Assembly (NCBI RefSeq): GCF_005502275.1
Contig: NZ_SWLZ01000011.1
Coordinates: 1 to 64,000 of the forward strand
Source of the DNA: Robertmurraya siralis
GTDB taxonomy: Bacteria; Bacillota; Bacilli; Bacillales; Cytobacillaceae
Length of the DNA stretch: 64,000 nt
Reading direction: 5' to 3'
Each line of letters starts with the position of its first letter. The first letter of the stretch is position 1. The notes below the pieces were generated by a model. The model searched no databases. It was given only the letters and a program-made list of their open reading frames with translations, and was not told where the DNA came from. Shown here one piece after another: positions 1 through 9,221 of this stretch. A program made the translations under genes and the position numbers.

Positions 1-89
1 TATACTATTACAATCACAAACGAATGAAGGCAAAATTAAAAGACCTAAGCCCGGTGGAATACCGAACTCAAGTCTTAAAAGTTGCATAA
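1..89 (+). mobile_element. 3' end of IS3-family transposase (OrfB), cut by window edge
   Basis: The frame with codons starting at position 3 is open from the window edge and ends at a TAA at 87-89. It reads YYYNHKRMKAKLKDLSPVEY and then RTQVLKVA. The pattern of tyrosines and Asn followed by a basic stretch and LSPVEYR is the typical C-terminus of IS3-family (IS150/IS3 group) DDE transposase OrfB. Only about 28 residues are inside the window, so the catalytic domain cannot be judged. The element's terminal repeat follows at 97-121. Family assignment is by motif memory only; the exact IS name is not claimed. Confidence 0.75.
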
Positions 90-96
90 AAATATT

Positions 97-121
97 TGTC
101 TAACTTTATTGGGTCAGTTCA
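97..121. repeat. Right terminal inverted repeat of the IS3-family element
   Basis: Eight bases after the transposase stop lies TGTCTAACTTTATTGGGTCAGTTCA-like sequence (ending GGGTCAGTTCA at 121). Its complement starts TGAACTGACCC, which is the usual outer end of this IS3 subgroup. The left end and the target duplication are outside the window. Confidence 0.6.
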
Positions 122-201
122 TCTCGCGTCACTTGCTTTCTTCTTTCCATTTTTCCCACCATGTCGTTGATGTAAACCGATATAGGCTGATAGACTCTCA
201 T
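106..201 (-). pseudogene. Small reading frame truncated by the IS end
   Basis: On the minus strand an ATG at 201 opens a frame beginning MRVYQPISVYINDMVGKMER and continuing RKQVTR up to the IS boundary at 121. It then reads four or five IS-encoded residues to a stop at 106-108. The frame is also open upstream of the ATG for about nine codons (GGEIQPYIVQ), where a purine-rich AAGGGGGGAGAA stretch sits at about 226-237, so the true start is unclear. The peptide looks coding (balanced composition, no low complexity), but I do not recognise it. The most economical reading is a host gene whose 3' end was removed by insertion of the IS. It could also be chance. Confidence 0.3.
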
Positions 202-314
202 TTGGACAATATACGGTTGAATTTCTCCCCCCTTGGCATGTTATGAGGATAAAATTCCTTTTTCAAAGACCCTCCTTGAAAACGAACTTTTTTTGCTCAA
301 AATCTGCTCACCTT

Positions 315-1273
315 TGTCCTCATGAGCTCTCTATGTGAACACGGTTTCCTTCTTTTTGGCGATCTCTGTCCTCATGAGCCCTTCATGTGGACACGGTTTC
401 CTTCTTTTTGGCTTTCTCTGTCCTCTTGAGCCCTTCATGCGGACACGGTTTGCTCTTTTTGGGATTTTTTTGTCCTCATGAGCCCTTCATGTGGACACGG
501 TTTGCTCTTTTTGGGATTTTTTTGTCCTCATGAGCCCTTCATGTGGACACGGTTTCCTTCTTTTTGGCTTTCTCTGTCCTCATGAACCCTTTATGCGGAC
601 ACGCGGTGCTCTTTTTTGGCTTTCTTTGTCCTCTTGAGCCCTTCATGTGGACACGGTTTCCTTCTTTTTGGCGATCTCTGTCCTCTTGAGCCCTTTATGC
701 GGACACGGTTTGCTCTTTTTTGGCTTTCTTTGTCCTCATGAACCCTTTATGCGGACACGGTTTCCTTCTTTTTGGCGATCTCTGTCCTCTTGAGCTTTAT
801 GCGGACACGGTTTCCTTCTTTTTGGCGATCTCTGTCCTCTTGAGCCCTTTATGCGGACACGACGTGCTCTTTTTTGGCTTTCTTTGTCCTCTTGAGCCCT
901 TCATGCGGACACGACGTGCTCTTTTTTAGCTTTCTTTGTCCTCATGAACCCTTTATGCGGACACGGTTTCCTTCTTTTTGGCTTTTCTTTGTCCTCTTGA
1001 GCCCTTCATGCGGACACGGTTTGCTCTTTTTGGGATTTTTTTGTCCTCATGAGCCCTTCATGTGGACACGGTTTCCTTCTTTTTGGCTTTCTCTGTCCTC
1101 ATGAACCCTTTATGCGGACACGCGGTGCTCTTTTTTGGCTTTCTTTGTCCTCATGAACCCTTTATGAGAACACGCGGTGCTCTTTTATACCTTTCTCTGT
1201 CCTCATGAGCCCTTCATGCGGACACGGTTCCTTGAATTCTACTATTTTTTGTCGGCATGCACCTTTTTAGTGA
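315..1273. repeat. Tandem array of 18 (+1 decayed) 52-bp hairpin repeats
   Basis: Units start at 315, 367, 419, 471, 523, 575, 627, 679, 731, 783, 833, 885, 937, 990, 1042, 1094, 1146 and 1198, with a decayed unit at 1250. The period is 52 bp except for single 50- and 53-bp steps. Each unit holds an imperfect palindrome, TGTCCtCATGA-gccct-TCATGcGGACA, then a T-rich spacer of about 25 nt. The spacer occurs in a few variants (ending GGCTTTCTC, GGCGATCTC, GGGATTTTTT, or starting GCGGTGCTC). Because 52 is not a multiple of 3, no reading frame runs through it, so short ORFs here are spurious. The array lies between the IS end and the 3' end of the ABC ATPase gene. Confidence 0.9.
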
Positions 1274-1285
1274 CTGATATAGCCA

Positions 1286-2020
1286 TTATAAAACCGAATC
1301 TAAAAAATCCTTTGTTCTCTGTTCTTGCGGGTGCTGAAACAATTCCTTTGGATGACCTACTTCAACTATTTTTCCATCATGCATGTAAATAACCCAATCT
1401 GCGACTTCGCGGGCAAACCCCATTTCATGTGTTACGACAATCATTGTCATTCCTTCTAATGCAAGCTCTTTCATAGTAGCCAATACTTCACCAACGAGCT
1501 CGGGGTCCAATGCTGATGTTGGTTCATCAAAAAGCATAATATCCGGCTTCATGGCTAACGCTCTAGCAATCGCAACTCGCTGCTTTTGTCCACCTGATAA
1601 CTTAGAAGGAAAAACGTTCGCTTTTTCTGATAAGCCTACTTTTTCAAGCAAGCGCATCGCTTCCACTCTTACTTCCTCCTTCGGCATCTTTTTCACAAAT
1701 AACGGCGCCTCCATCACATTTTCTAATACAGTTTTATGGGGAAATAAATGGAAATGTTGAAACACCATGCCTACTCGAGCTCTAACCTGATTTAAATCAT
1801 GGGTGGTCTCTTCAATTTGCTCTCCTTCAATAATGATCCTCCCGCTATCCTTTATTTCTAAAAAGTTTAAACAGCGCAATAACGTACTTTTACCAGAACC
1901 ACTTGCACCGATTAAACAGACGACTTCGCTTTCTCTCACTGTCAAATTTATATCCTTTAAAACATGTAATTGACCAAAAGATTTGTTTAATTTTTCCACT
2001 TCAATCTTCAACACAGACAT
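1286..2020 (-). CDS. Polar amino-acid ABC transporter, ATP-binding protein
   Basis: ATPase subunit (244 aa) that powers uptake of a polar amino acid, peripheral on the inner face of the membrane. Visible motifs: Walker [10 protein letters not shown] at residues 38-46, Q-loop around VFQHFHLF, signature [15 protein letters not shown], Walker [13 protein letters not shown] and switch histidine VTHEMGFA. The length and the GlnQ/HisP-like sequence fit the PAAT family. It is the last gene of a three-gene operon whose permease ends 11 bases upstream and whose binding protein comes first. The substrate cannot be told; glutamine, arginine or cystine-type systems all look alike at this level. No clear terminator follows; the 52-bp repeat array begins just beyond the stop and may take that role. 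Confidence 0.9.
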   Translation of the reverse strand: MSVLKIEVEKLNKSFGQLHVLKDINLTVRESEVVCLIGASGSGKSTLLRCLNFLEIKDSGRIIIEGEQIEETTHDLNQVRARVGMVFQHFHLFPHKTVLENVMEAPLFVKKMPKEEVRVEAMRLLEKVGLSEKANVFPSKLSGGQKQRVAIARALAMKPDIMLFDEPTSALDPELVGEVLATMKELALEGMTMIVVTHEMGFAREVADWVIYMHDGKIVEVGHPKELFQHPQEQRTKDFLDSVL

Positions 2021-2031
2021 TATATCTCTCC

Positions 2032-2679
2032 TTAATCACTGCTTGCCATTTTCTTTTCTACCTTTCCAACAAGGACTGAAAAGAATAGAACAAGCACTAA
2101 ATAATAAACTGCTACAATCAATAAATAGCTCATGTAGTCAAAATCACTTGAGCCGAGTGTTGTAGCTACGTTAAAGAGCTCATACATGCCAATAAACGAT
2201 GCGAGGGAAGAATCCTTTAAAGCAATAATAAATTGATTTCCCAATGGTGGTAACGCCCTCCGAAACGCCTGTGGCAAGATGATTCTTCGCATCGATAATC
2301 CACTTGACATCCCAAGAGACCGAGCTGCCTCCATTTGCCCTTTATCCACTGACTGGATCGCACCGCGAAAGATTTCTGCAATATATGCCCCATTATGAAA
2401 AGCAAGCCCTAGTACAACAGACCAAAACTGAGAAATATTTAAAGCTGTCAATCCGAAGTAAAAGATGAATATTTGTACGACGAGCGGGGTTCCGCGTACG
2501 AGAAAGATATATAAATTCGCAATCCACTCAAGTATTTTGACAGTTGATATTTTTAAAAACGCAAAGAACAAACCAATAAATATAGCAATCAAAATAGAAA
2601 CAATCGTTAATTGAAAAGTAAGGAGCATCCCCCGCAAAAAAATTGGAGATGTCTCTATAAATAAAGATAATAATTCCAA
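2032..2679 (-). CDS. Polar amino-acid ABC transporter, permease
   Basis: Integral membrane permease (215 aa) of the HisMQ/GlnP type. It has about five hydrophobic segments, starting with [20 protein letters not shown] near residues 14-40. The EAA loop that docks the ATPase reads [20 protein letters not shown], followed by [14 protein letters not shown]. Only one permease gene is present, so the transporter probably uses a homodimer. It sits 11 bases upstream of the ATPase gene and about 54 bases downstream of the binding-protein gene, all on the minus strand, so the three are very likely cotranscribed. Confidence 0.9.
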   Translation of the reverse strand: MELLSLFIETSPIFLRGMLLTFQLTIVSILIAIFIGLFFAFLKISTVKILEWIANLYIFLVRGTPLVVQIFIFYFGLTALNISQFWSVVLGLAFHNGAYIAEIFRGAIQSVDKGQMEAARSLGMSSGLSMRRIILPQAFRRALPPLGNQFIIALKDSSLASFIGMYELFNVATTLGSSDFDYMSYLLIVAVYYLVLVLFFSVLVGKVEKKMASSD

Positions 2680-2733
2680 AAAGATACCTCCTAACAGCGA
2701 TGGCGAATGCAGCTATGCACATTCGCCATTTGC

Positions 2734-3525
2734 TTAAGATTCTTCAGGGAGTACTGTAATATCCTCGCCAATATATTTCTTACTAATTTCTGCTAATGTG
2801 CCATTTTCTTTTAATGTTTGAAGAGCTTCGTTGATTTTTTTTAAAAGGGCTTCATTGTCTTTCGCAACAGCAATTGCCTGTTCACTTTTTCCCAGCAATT
2901 CTTTCCCTTCGATTTCCATTCCGGCCCCAATCGCTTCTTTGCCCGTTACAAAGTCCGTAATAACCGCATCATGCTTTCCGCGGTTAAGTGCCTCAAGTGC
3001 TGTGACATCACTGTCATAAAATATGATATTCGTTGAAATACTTGCTGCATTTTCCTCATAAGTAGAACCTTTCGATACGGCAATTTCTAATCCCTCTAAA
3101 TCTGCCAGCTTCTCCACCGAGCTATCCGGACGGACAAAAATTTGTGGACCAGAATAATAATATGGCGTTGAAAAGCTTACATGCTCTAAGCGCTCTTCTG
3201 TAATTGTATGACTGGCAATGGCTGCATCGACACGACCTGCCTTCACACTTTCGACAATGCTACCGAACTTCATCTTTTTCTGCACTGGTTCAAGCCCTAA
3301 TTCCTGTGCTATCGCCTCACCTACTTCGATATCAAACCCCGTCATCTTACCATCTGCAGCCGTGACACTGAAGGGCTTAAATTCGCCTGAAGATGCGAAG
3401 ACTAGTTCTCCATCTTTTATCAACTTAAATCCATCTGCATTTTCTGAGGATGCCCCGCCTGAGCCACAAGCTGTGAGGAGAAGCAACAAAAGAACCCCAA
3501 CTGCTCCTTGTGTGAATCGTTTCAT
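2734..3525 (-). CDS. Amino-acid ABC transporter, substrate-binding lipoprotein
   Basis: Extracellular solute-binding protein (263 aa) anchored by a lipid. The N-terminus MKRFTQGAVGVLLLLLLTAC has a short basic head, a leucine core and the lipobox LTAC, so the mature protein should start at Cys20. The rest is a type II periplasmic-binding fold of the SBP_bac_3 family, with the typical GFDIEVGEAIAQELG helix and a closing YIGEDITVLPEES tail. First gene of the operon with the permease and ATPase. A 260-bp gap with AT-rich sequence lies upstream and presumably holds the promoter. Ligand specificity is not readable from sequence alone. Confidence 0.9.
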   Translation of the reverse strand: MKRFTQGAVGVLLLLLLTACGSGGASSENADGFKLIKDGELVFASSGEFKPFSVTAADGKMTGFDIEVGEAIAQELGLEPVQKKMKFGSIVESVKAGRVDAAIASHTITEERLEHVSFSTPYYYSGPQIFVRPDSSVEKLADLEGLEIAVSKGSTYEENAASISTNIIFYDSDVTALEALNRGKHDAVITDFVTGKEAIGAGMEIEGKELLGKSEQAIAVAKDNEALLKKINEALQTLKENGTLAEISKKYIGEDITVLPEES

Positions 3526-3730
3526 AACAACAACTCCTTTATTTCGTGAGTGATTTCAACTTTTGCAAAAGGATGAAATCGCGGCAAAAAGTATTTTTTT
3601 GTAACAAAACCCCGTTTTTACCGAATTTTCAGTTTATTTTAACTAAATTTAATTCATTACGGAAAAAAGACGTTTAACTTGAGATTTTCCTAAGCTTGGA
3701 CTGGTTTTTATATTTGTATGAACTAAAAGT

Positions 3731-3770
3731 AAAAAAAAGAACTTGATGATTATGATCCATCAAGTTCTTT
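3731..3770 (-). terminator. Rho-independent terminator after ysxC
   Basis: A perfect 13-bp stem (3736-3748 with 3758-3770, nine-base loop) is followed on the minus strand by a run of eight Ts. It lies 14 bases after the ysxC stop and closes the lonA-ysxC unit, separating it from the ABC operon. Confidence 0.9.
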
Positions 3771-3784
3771 CAGTGACTGGTATT

Positions 3785-4369
3785 TTATGCCATATAATTT
3801 TCAATCGCAGTCCACGCTTCATCTTTTCCCTTTCCCGTTTCTGAAGAAAAAAGAATGATTGTATCTTTTTGATCTAAATCCAATGTTTCCGTTGTTACTT
3901 TCAAATGCTTTTGCCATTTTGACTTCGAAATCTTATCCGCCTTTGTCGCAATAACAATACAAGGTATATCATAATGCTTTAAAAAGTTATACATCATAAT
4001 GTCATCGCTTGTGGGAGGATGACGTAAATCCACAATTAACAGTACGGCACGAAGCTGTTCGCGAGAAGTTAAATAAGTTTCAATCATTTTTCCCCATGCT
4101 TCCCGTTCTTTTTTGGAAACCTTCGCATAGCCATAGCCTGGAACATCAACAAAGTGAAGAATTTCATTGATTAAATAAAAGTTCAAAGTTTGCGTTTTTC
4201 CTGGCTTCGAAGATATTCTCGCCAACCCTTTACGGTTAAGCATTTTATTAATAAAAGAGGATTTCCCTACATTCGAGCGACCGGCTAATGCAAATTCAGG
4301 TAAATTTGTATCGGGATACTGCTCAGGCTTCACAGCACTTATGACGATATCTGAACTCACTACCTTCAC
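3785..4369 (-). CDS. ysxC: Ribosome biogenesis GTPase YsxC/EngB
   Basis: Essential GTPase (194 aa) needed for late 50S subunit assembly. Motifs: G1 GRSNVGKS at residues 30-37, G2 region with KPGKTQT, G3 DVPGYGYA, and G4 TKAD. Length matches the family (about 195 aa). The start is a GTG at 4369, which overlaps the lonA TGA stop as GTGA (4366-4369). Translation is therefore coupled to lonA, as in other Bacillaceae. A strong terminator follows. In B. subtilis the next genes would be ysxD and the hem operon, but here they are replaced by an ABC transporter. Confidence 0.96.
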   Translation of the reverse strand: MKVVSSDIVISAVKPEQYPDTNLPEFALAGRSNVGKSSFINKMLNRKGLARISSKPGKTQTLNFYLINEILHFVDVPGYGYAKVSKKEREAWGKMIETYLTSREQLRAVLLIVDLRHPPTSDDIMMYNFLKHYDIPCIVIATKADKISKSKWQKHLKVTTETLDLDQKDTIILFSSETGKGKDEAWTAIENYMA

Positions 4370-6693
4370 GATGGTGCACCGCCATTAAGAGCAATCGATA
4401 GGACCTCATCAACATGGGTTACCGGGAAAAACTTAAGTTGATCTCTAACACTCTCTGGAATATCATCTATATCCTTTTCATTATCCTTTGGAAGGATAAT
4501 GACAGAAAGACCAGCACGATGAGCACTTAATGTTTTTTCTTTCAAGCCTCCGATTGGAAGAACCCGTCCTCTTAACGTAATCTCACCAGTCATTCCGACT
4601 TCTTTTTTAATTGGTTTTCCTGTTAATGCAGAGACGAGAGCTGTCGCCATTGTGATTCCTGCAGATGGACCATCCTTCGGTACCGCACCTTCAGGGACAT
4701 GAATATGAATATCATTCTTCTCATAAAAATCCTCTTCTATCCCAAGCTCTGCTGCTTTTGAGCGAACATAGCTAAACGCAGCCTGGGCTGATTCCTTCAT
4801 CACATCTCCGAGCTTTCCTGTCAATACAAGCTTACCTTTTCCAGGTGATAGCGATACTTCAATTTGCAGTGTATCTCCGCCGACTGTTGTATATGCTAGT
4901 CCTGTTGCCACACCGACTTGATCCTCAAGCTCTGCCTGACCATAACGGAAAATCGTTTTTCCTAAAAATTCTTCCACATTCTTTTCCGTAACGACAACAC
5001 GCTTCTTTTCGTTTGAAACGATAATTCTTGCCGTTTTGCGGCAAATCGCTGCAAGCTGACGTTCTAAGCTGCGCACACCCGCTTCTCTCGTATAATAACG
5101 GACAATTTTTTGGATGCCATCCTCTCGAATTTGCAATTGGGACTTCGTCATCCCATGCTCTTTAATTTGCTTAGGCAATAAATGATCCTTCGCAATATGA
5201 ATTTTTTCAAGCTCTGTATAGCCAGCGATCGAAATGATCTCCATTCGATCTCTTAACGGCCCAGGGATCGAGCTTAAATCATTTGCCGTTGCAATAAACA
5301 TGACCTTCGATAAATCATATGTTTCTTCAATATAGTGATCACTGAAATTATGATTTTGCTCTGGATCCAATACTTCGAGCATAGCAGAAGAAGGATCACC
5401 TCTAAAATCACTTGACATCTTATCAATTTCATCAAGCAAGAATACTGGATTAATCGTTCCGGCCTTTTTCATGCCTTGAATAATGCGCCCTGGCATTGCG
5501 CCAACATAGGTCCGTCTATGACCGCGAATTTCCGACTCATCCCGGACACCACCGAGTGAAATACGGACGAAATTACGATTTAACGAACGAGCAATCGATC
5601 GGGCTAAACTCGTTTTTCCGACACCGGGAGGGCCGGCAAGACATAAAATCGGTCCTTTTAAGGAGTTCGTCATCTTTTGAACAGCCAAATATTCAAGAAC
5701 CCGTTCTTTTACTTTTTCTAAGCCGTAATGATCTTCATCTAAAATTCGTTCCGCTTTTAAAATATTGAGATCATCTTCCGTCGCATTCGTCCAAGGTAAC
5801 GAAATAAGCCAATCAATATAGTTCCGAATGACGGAGCTTTCGGCTGAAGTTGAAGGGACCTTCTCGTAGCGGTCTAGCTCTTTTAAAGCTGCCTTCTTCA
5901 CGTGTTCGACCATATTAGCTTTCTCGATCTTCTCAGCTAGTTCAGCAATCTCGCCTGTTTTTCCATCTTTATCGCCAAGCTCCTTTTGGATCGCCTTCAT
6001 TTGTTCACGCAAATAATATTCCTTTTGCGTTCTTTCCATTGACTTCTTGACACGTTGGCCGATTTTCTTTTCTAAATTGAGAACTTCTTTCTCATTATGA
6101 ATAATTTCAATTAATCGATTGACCCTATCCTTAACATTGATCGTCTCTAAAATTTCTTGCTTCTCTTTTAGCTTAAGCGGCAAATGTGAGGCAATAATAT
6201 CTGCCATTCTTCCTGGTTCTTCAATATCTGTTAAGCTTGAGTAAGTTTCGGCTGAAATCTTTTTTGACATTTTTATGTACTGTTCAAAATATTCCAGTAG
6301 CGTGCGCATAAACGCTTCGTCTTCAACATCCTTTTCGGTTGAATCCACATACGTTTTCACACTTACAGCAAAATGATCATTTTCATCAAAAAAGCTAATA
6401 ATTTCAGCTCTTTTTAAGCCTTCCACAAGAACGCGAATCGTTCCGTTCGGGAGCTTTAACATTTGCTTTACCTTTGTCAAAGTTCCCATTCTGTATAAAT
6501 CCTCTTCCCCAGGATCATCTATGGACATGTCTTTTTGCGTTGTTAAAAAAATGAGACTATCATCTACCATTGCCTTCTCTAAAGCTTGAACAGACTTATC
6601 CCGGCCCACATCTAGATGCAAGACCATAGTAGGATATACAAGTAAGCCTCGAAGCGGTAGGAGGGGGACGATTACTTCCTTCTTATTCGCCAT
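4366..6693 (-). CDS. lonA: ATP-dependent protease LonA
   Basis: Cytosolic AAA+ serine protease (775 aa) degrading damaged and regulatory proteins. Layout: N-terminal LON substrate-binding domain (about 1-200), coiled-coil linker, AAA+ module with Walker [10 protein letters not shown] near residue 355 and Walker [10 protein letters not shown]. The C-terminal protease domain has the catalytic dyad Ser677 (in KDGPSAG) and Lys720 (in GGLKEK). Length equals that of the B. subtilis protein. Its stop overlaps the ysxC start. It has its own upstream gap of 361 bp, so it is probably transcribed separately from lonB, which ends in a terminator. Confidence 0.97.
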   Translation of the reverse strand: MANKKEVIVPLLPLRGLLVYPTMVLHLDVGRDKSVQALEKAMVDDSLIFLTTQKDMSIDDPGEEDLYRMGTLTKVKQMLKLPNGTIRVLVEGLKRAEIISFFDENDHFAVSVKTYVDSTEKDVEDEAFMRTLLEYFEQYIKMSKKISAETYSSLTDIEEPGRMADIIASHLPLKLKEKQEILETINVKDRVNRLIEIIHNEKEVLNLEKKIGQRVKKSMERTQKEYYLREQMKAIQKELGDKDGKTGEIAELAEKIEKANMVEHVKKAALKELDRYEKVPSTSAESSVIRNYIDWLISLPWTNATEDDLNILKAERILDEDHYGLEKVKERVLEYLAVQKMTNSLKGPILCLAGPPGVGKTSLARSIARSLNRNFVRISLGGVRDESEIRGHRRTYVGAMPGRIIQGMKKAGTINPVFLLDEIDKMSSDFRGDPSSAMLEVLDPEQNHNFSDHYIEETYDLSKVMFIATANDLSSIPGPLRDRMEIISIAGYTELEKIHIAKDHLLPKQIKEHGMTKSQLQIREDGIQKIVRYYTREAGVRSLERQLAAICRKTARIIVSNEKKRVVVTEKNVEEFLGKTIFRYGQAELEDQVGVATGLAYTTVGGDTLQIEVSLSPGKGKLVLTGKLGDVMKESAQAAFSYVRSKAAELGIEEDFYEKNDIHIHVPEGAVPKDGPSAGITMATALVSALTGKPIKKEVGMTGEITLRGRVLPIGGLKEKTLSAHRAGLSVIILPKDNEKDIDDIPESVRDQLKFFPVTHVDEVLSIALNGGAPS

Positions 6694-7054
6694 TTACTAG
6701 CACCTCCAAATGCATATCTATCTTCATAAAAATGAGAATAATTCATTGTACAATTCTATCGTATTTACGAATAATAGTCTATTTTAAGGCTTTCGATTCA
6801 ATTTCACAATAACCAAAGGAAAACTTTGAACAAACGATTGGGGAACATTCTTTAGTATCAATCATTTTCTGACGACAATGCATGAATCTGGAGAATTTCT
6901 TTGACAAATAAGAAATTTGCTCCCTATGCTCCTGAACCGTGGGAATTTTCCATTTAAACAAGAGCATTCACCGCAATTTCTAAAGAGAGAGGGGAAGAAA
7001 CCCAATAAAAAACTTCGGCTTTTTGTACAAACCGAAGTTTTTTTTGAGTGAAAG
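6694..7054. other. Gap between lonA and lonB
   Basis: Contains the lonB terminator at 7005-7046 and, presumably, the lonA promoter. A 62-codon frame at 6779-6967 (minus) has no ribosome binding site and no recognisable sequence. I see no clear heat-shock (CIRCE or CtsR) operator. Confidence 0.6.
7005..7046 (-). terminator. Rho-independent terminator after lonB
   Basis: Stem of AAAACTTCGG with CCGAAGTTTT (about 7007-7018 and 7032-7045), followed on the minus strand by a T-run. It lies nine bases after the lonB stop. Confidence 0.9.
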
Positions 7055-8722
7055 TTAAATACTTTCTTTCTTCTTTAATTCGACAGAAGCCGTAATCACT
7101 CTTTCCTCAGGCTTTTCTTTTAATAAGGCCACATCAAATACTTCTGATAGGTGCGTGACAGGAACAATGGTGATTCCCTTCACTTCGTTCAAAATAGATT
7201 GGACGTTTTCTTTCGGAATGATGACCGTTTCTGCCCCTGCTTTTTTCGCTGCCTTTATCTTTGGAAGAACTCCGCCAATTGGCTTTACATTCCCATGAAT
7301 ACTAATTTCTCCTGTCATTGCAACCGTATGATCGATCGGAAGCTTATAAATGGCAGAGTAAATTCCTGTAGCCATGGCAATACCAGCTGAAGGTCCATCT
7401 ATCGGAACCCCACCTGGAAAGTTTACGTGAATATCAAACTCATCTGCAGGAACCCCCATAGAGCGAAGAACAGTAATAACATTTTCAATAGAACCTTTTG
7501 CCAAACTCTTTCTTCGAATCGATTTACTTCTATCGCCAATACTTTCTTCTTCGACAATTCCAGTAATATTGATTGTGCCTTTTTCTCTGGCAGGGATGGC
7601 CATCACTTCTATTTCCAATAATGCTCCTGTATTGGGACCATAGACTGCTAACCCGTTAACGAGTCCAACTGAGGAAAATTTCATGATCTTTCTTTCCATC
7701 CGTGGAGAAAGCTGGCTTGAATGGACGACCCATTCAATATCTTCATCTTTAATATAATTACGTTCTTCCTGAATCGCTAGACCAGCGGAGGTTTGGATTA
7801 AATTAACGGCTTCACGACCATTGCGAGCGTAATTAGCAAGGGTTTTCAACCCCGTTTCACCGATCTTCAGCTTCACCTTATCCGCTGCCTTCTTGCCGAC
7901 CTTTTCAATTTCTTCCTCAGTCAGCTCTCGGAAAAACACCTCCATGCACCGGGAGCGGATCGCTGGAGGGATTTCACTCGGTGTCCTTGTTGTTGCACCA
8001 ATTAAGCGAAAATCCGCCGGCAATCCATTTTTAAAAATATCATGTATATGATTCGGGATTTGCGTGTTCTCTTCGTTATAATAGGCGCTTTCCAAGAAGA
8101 CTTTTCGATCCTCTAACACTTTCAAGAGCTTATTCATTTGAATGGGATGAAGTTCACCTATCTCATCAATAAACAAAACTCCCCCATGGGCATTTGTTAC
8201 GGCACCCTGCTTTGGCTGAGGAATACCAGCCTGCCCCATCGCTCCAGCTCCCTGATAAATCGGATCATGGACGGAGCCGATGAGAGGATCGGCAATTCCC
8301 CGTTCATCAAAGCGGGCTGTAGTTGCATCTAGCTCTACAAAGACAGAGTTGGGCTTAAACGGGGATTTAGGATTTTTTTTCGCCTCTTCAAGAACTAATC
8401 TTGCTGCGGCTGTTTTCCCAACACCAGGCGGTCCATAAATGATTACATGCTGTGGATTAGGACCGCATAAAGCTGCTTTAAGCGCCTTTATTCCATCCTC
8501 TTGACCGACAATATCCTCAAAACTTGAGGGGCGAACCCGTTCTGAAAGTGGCTCAGTTAAAGAGATGGACCGCATTTTTTTTAGCTGGTCCATTTCCTTT
8601 CTTGATTCCCTATCTATCGATACTTTTTGTGTACGCTGATTTCTTAATAAATTCCAAAAATAAAGCCCTATTACAATACCGAAAAAAAGCTGGATAAATA
8701 AGGCTATCCCTGTCCAACTCAT
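7055..8722 (-). CDS. lonB: Membrane-anchored ATP-dependent protease LonB
   Basis: Lon-family protease (555 aa) that in B. subtilis is made in the forespore under sigma-F. The N-terminus has one hydrophobic segment (residues about 5-26, IALFIQLFFGIVIGLYFW) that anchors it in the membrane. The AAA+ module has Walker A GPPGVGKT at 97-104 and Walker B VLFIDEIGEL. The protease domain carries Ser445 (in IDGPSAG) and Lys488 (in GGVLPK). It lacks the large LonA N-domain, as expected. It sits between lonA and clpX in the conserved order and ends in its own terminator. Confidence 0.96.
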   Translation of the reverse strand: MSWTGIALFIQLFFGIVIGLYFWNLLRNQRTQKVSIDRESRKEMDQLKKMRSISLTEPLSERVRPSSFEDIVGQEDGIKALKAALCGPNPQHVIIYGPPGVGKTAAARLVLEEAKKNPKSPFKPNSVFVELDATTARFDERGIADPLIGSVHDPIYQGAGAMGQAGIPQPKQGAVTNAHGGVLFIDEIGELHPIQMNKLLKVLEDRKVFLESAYYNEENTQIPNHIHDIFKNGLPADFRLIGATTRTPSEIPPAIRSRCMEVFFRELTEEEIEKVGKKAADKVKLKIGETGLKTLANYARNGREAVNLIQTSAGLAIQEERNYIKDEDIEWVVHSSQLSPRMERKIMKFSSVGLVNGLAVYGPNTGALLEIEVMAIPAREKGTINITGIVEEESIGDRSKSIRRKSLAKGSIENVITVLRSMGVPADEFDIHVNFPGGVPIDGPSAGIAMATGIYSAIYKLPIDHTVAMTGEISIHGNVKPIGGVLPKIKAAKKAGAETVIIPKENVQSILNEVKGITIVPVTHLSEVFDVALLKEKPEERVITASVELKKKESI

Positions 8723-9221
8723 GGTCTTCCCTCCTGTACCTCTCTAGCTTGTATAATGGGTTGCATTTTATATGGATGCCTCTTTCGTTTCTGCCTCCAT
8801 CTCATCATTTAAATAACTTGCATTTAAGTTATTTGCATACGTTTAGTATCTCCTCTTCAAGAATGGAATAAACAACAATTTTATAGAAATCTTTGAAAGA
8901 GAGGAAAGGAAAAAAAAGTGGATCTTCAAAAGTTATCAATTCGTTTTTTTATTGCGAGGAGCGGCGTTATTCCTCATCTATCGTCGTCCATGCGATAGTG
9001 AGCTTATTCCTGTGATGAAGGAACGATAGCACTTCTTCTGTAACTTTTCGAAGGAAAGCGAATCCTGAAGTTTGTTATACACACATGGCTAAAAACGAAA
9101 TCTATAGTTTCCCGAAACGATAAAAAGTCAAACCAATAGCTGGTTTGACTTTTTAAAAGCTTTATTACATTGCCAACGGACCGCATAACATTAGCCAGTT
9201 AAGGCAGCCTTAATCATCATC
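8723..9221. other. Gap between lonB and clpX
   Basis: Holds the clpX terminator (9122-9154) and two small hairpins at about 8943-9000 (GAGGA...TCCTC and CTATCG...CGATAG) without T-runs. The lonB promoter must lie in 8723-8900, but I cannot pick it out. The frame at 9004-9186 runs through the terminator and is not a gene. Confidence 0.6.
9122..9154 (-). terminator. Rho-independent terminator after clpX
   Basis: Perfect 14-bp stem AAAAAGTCAAACCA with TGGTTTGACTTTTT (9122-9135, 9141-9154) and a five-base loop. It is about 68 bases downstream of clpX. Confidence 0.85.

Noticed and set aside
315-1273. Possible CRISPR array
   Set aside because: Repeat and spacer are both repeated; spacers fall into only a few near-identical classes and no cas genes are present.
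720-1392. Several plus-strand ORFs of 69-76 codons in the repeat array
   Set aside because: They are translations of the 52-bp repeat; since 52 is not divisible by 3 the frame changes each unit, and no ribosome site precedes them.
6779-6967. 62-codon minus-strand ORF between lonA and lonB
   Set aside because: No ribosome site, no recognisable sequence, and it occupies the expected lonA promoter region.
9004-9186. 60-codon ORF near clpX
   Set aside because: It runs through the clpX terminator hairpin.
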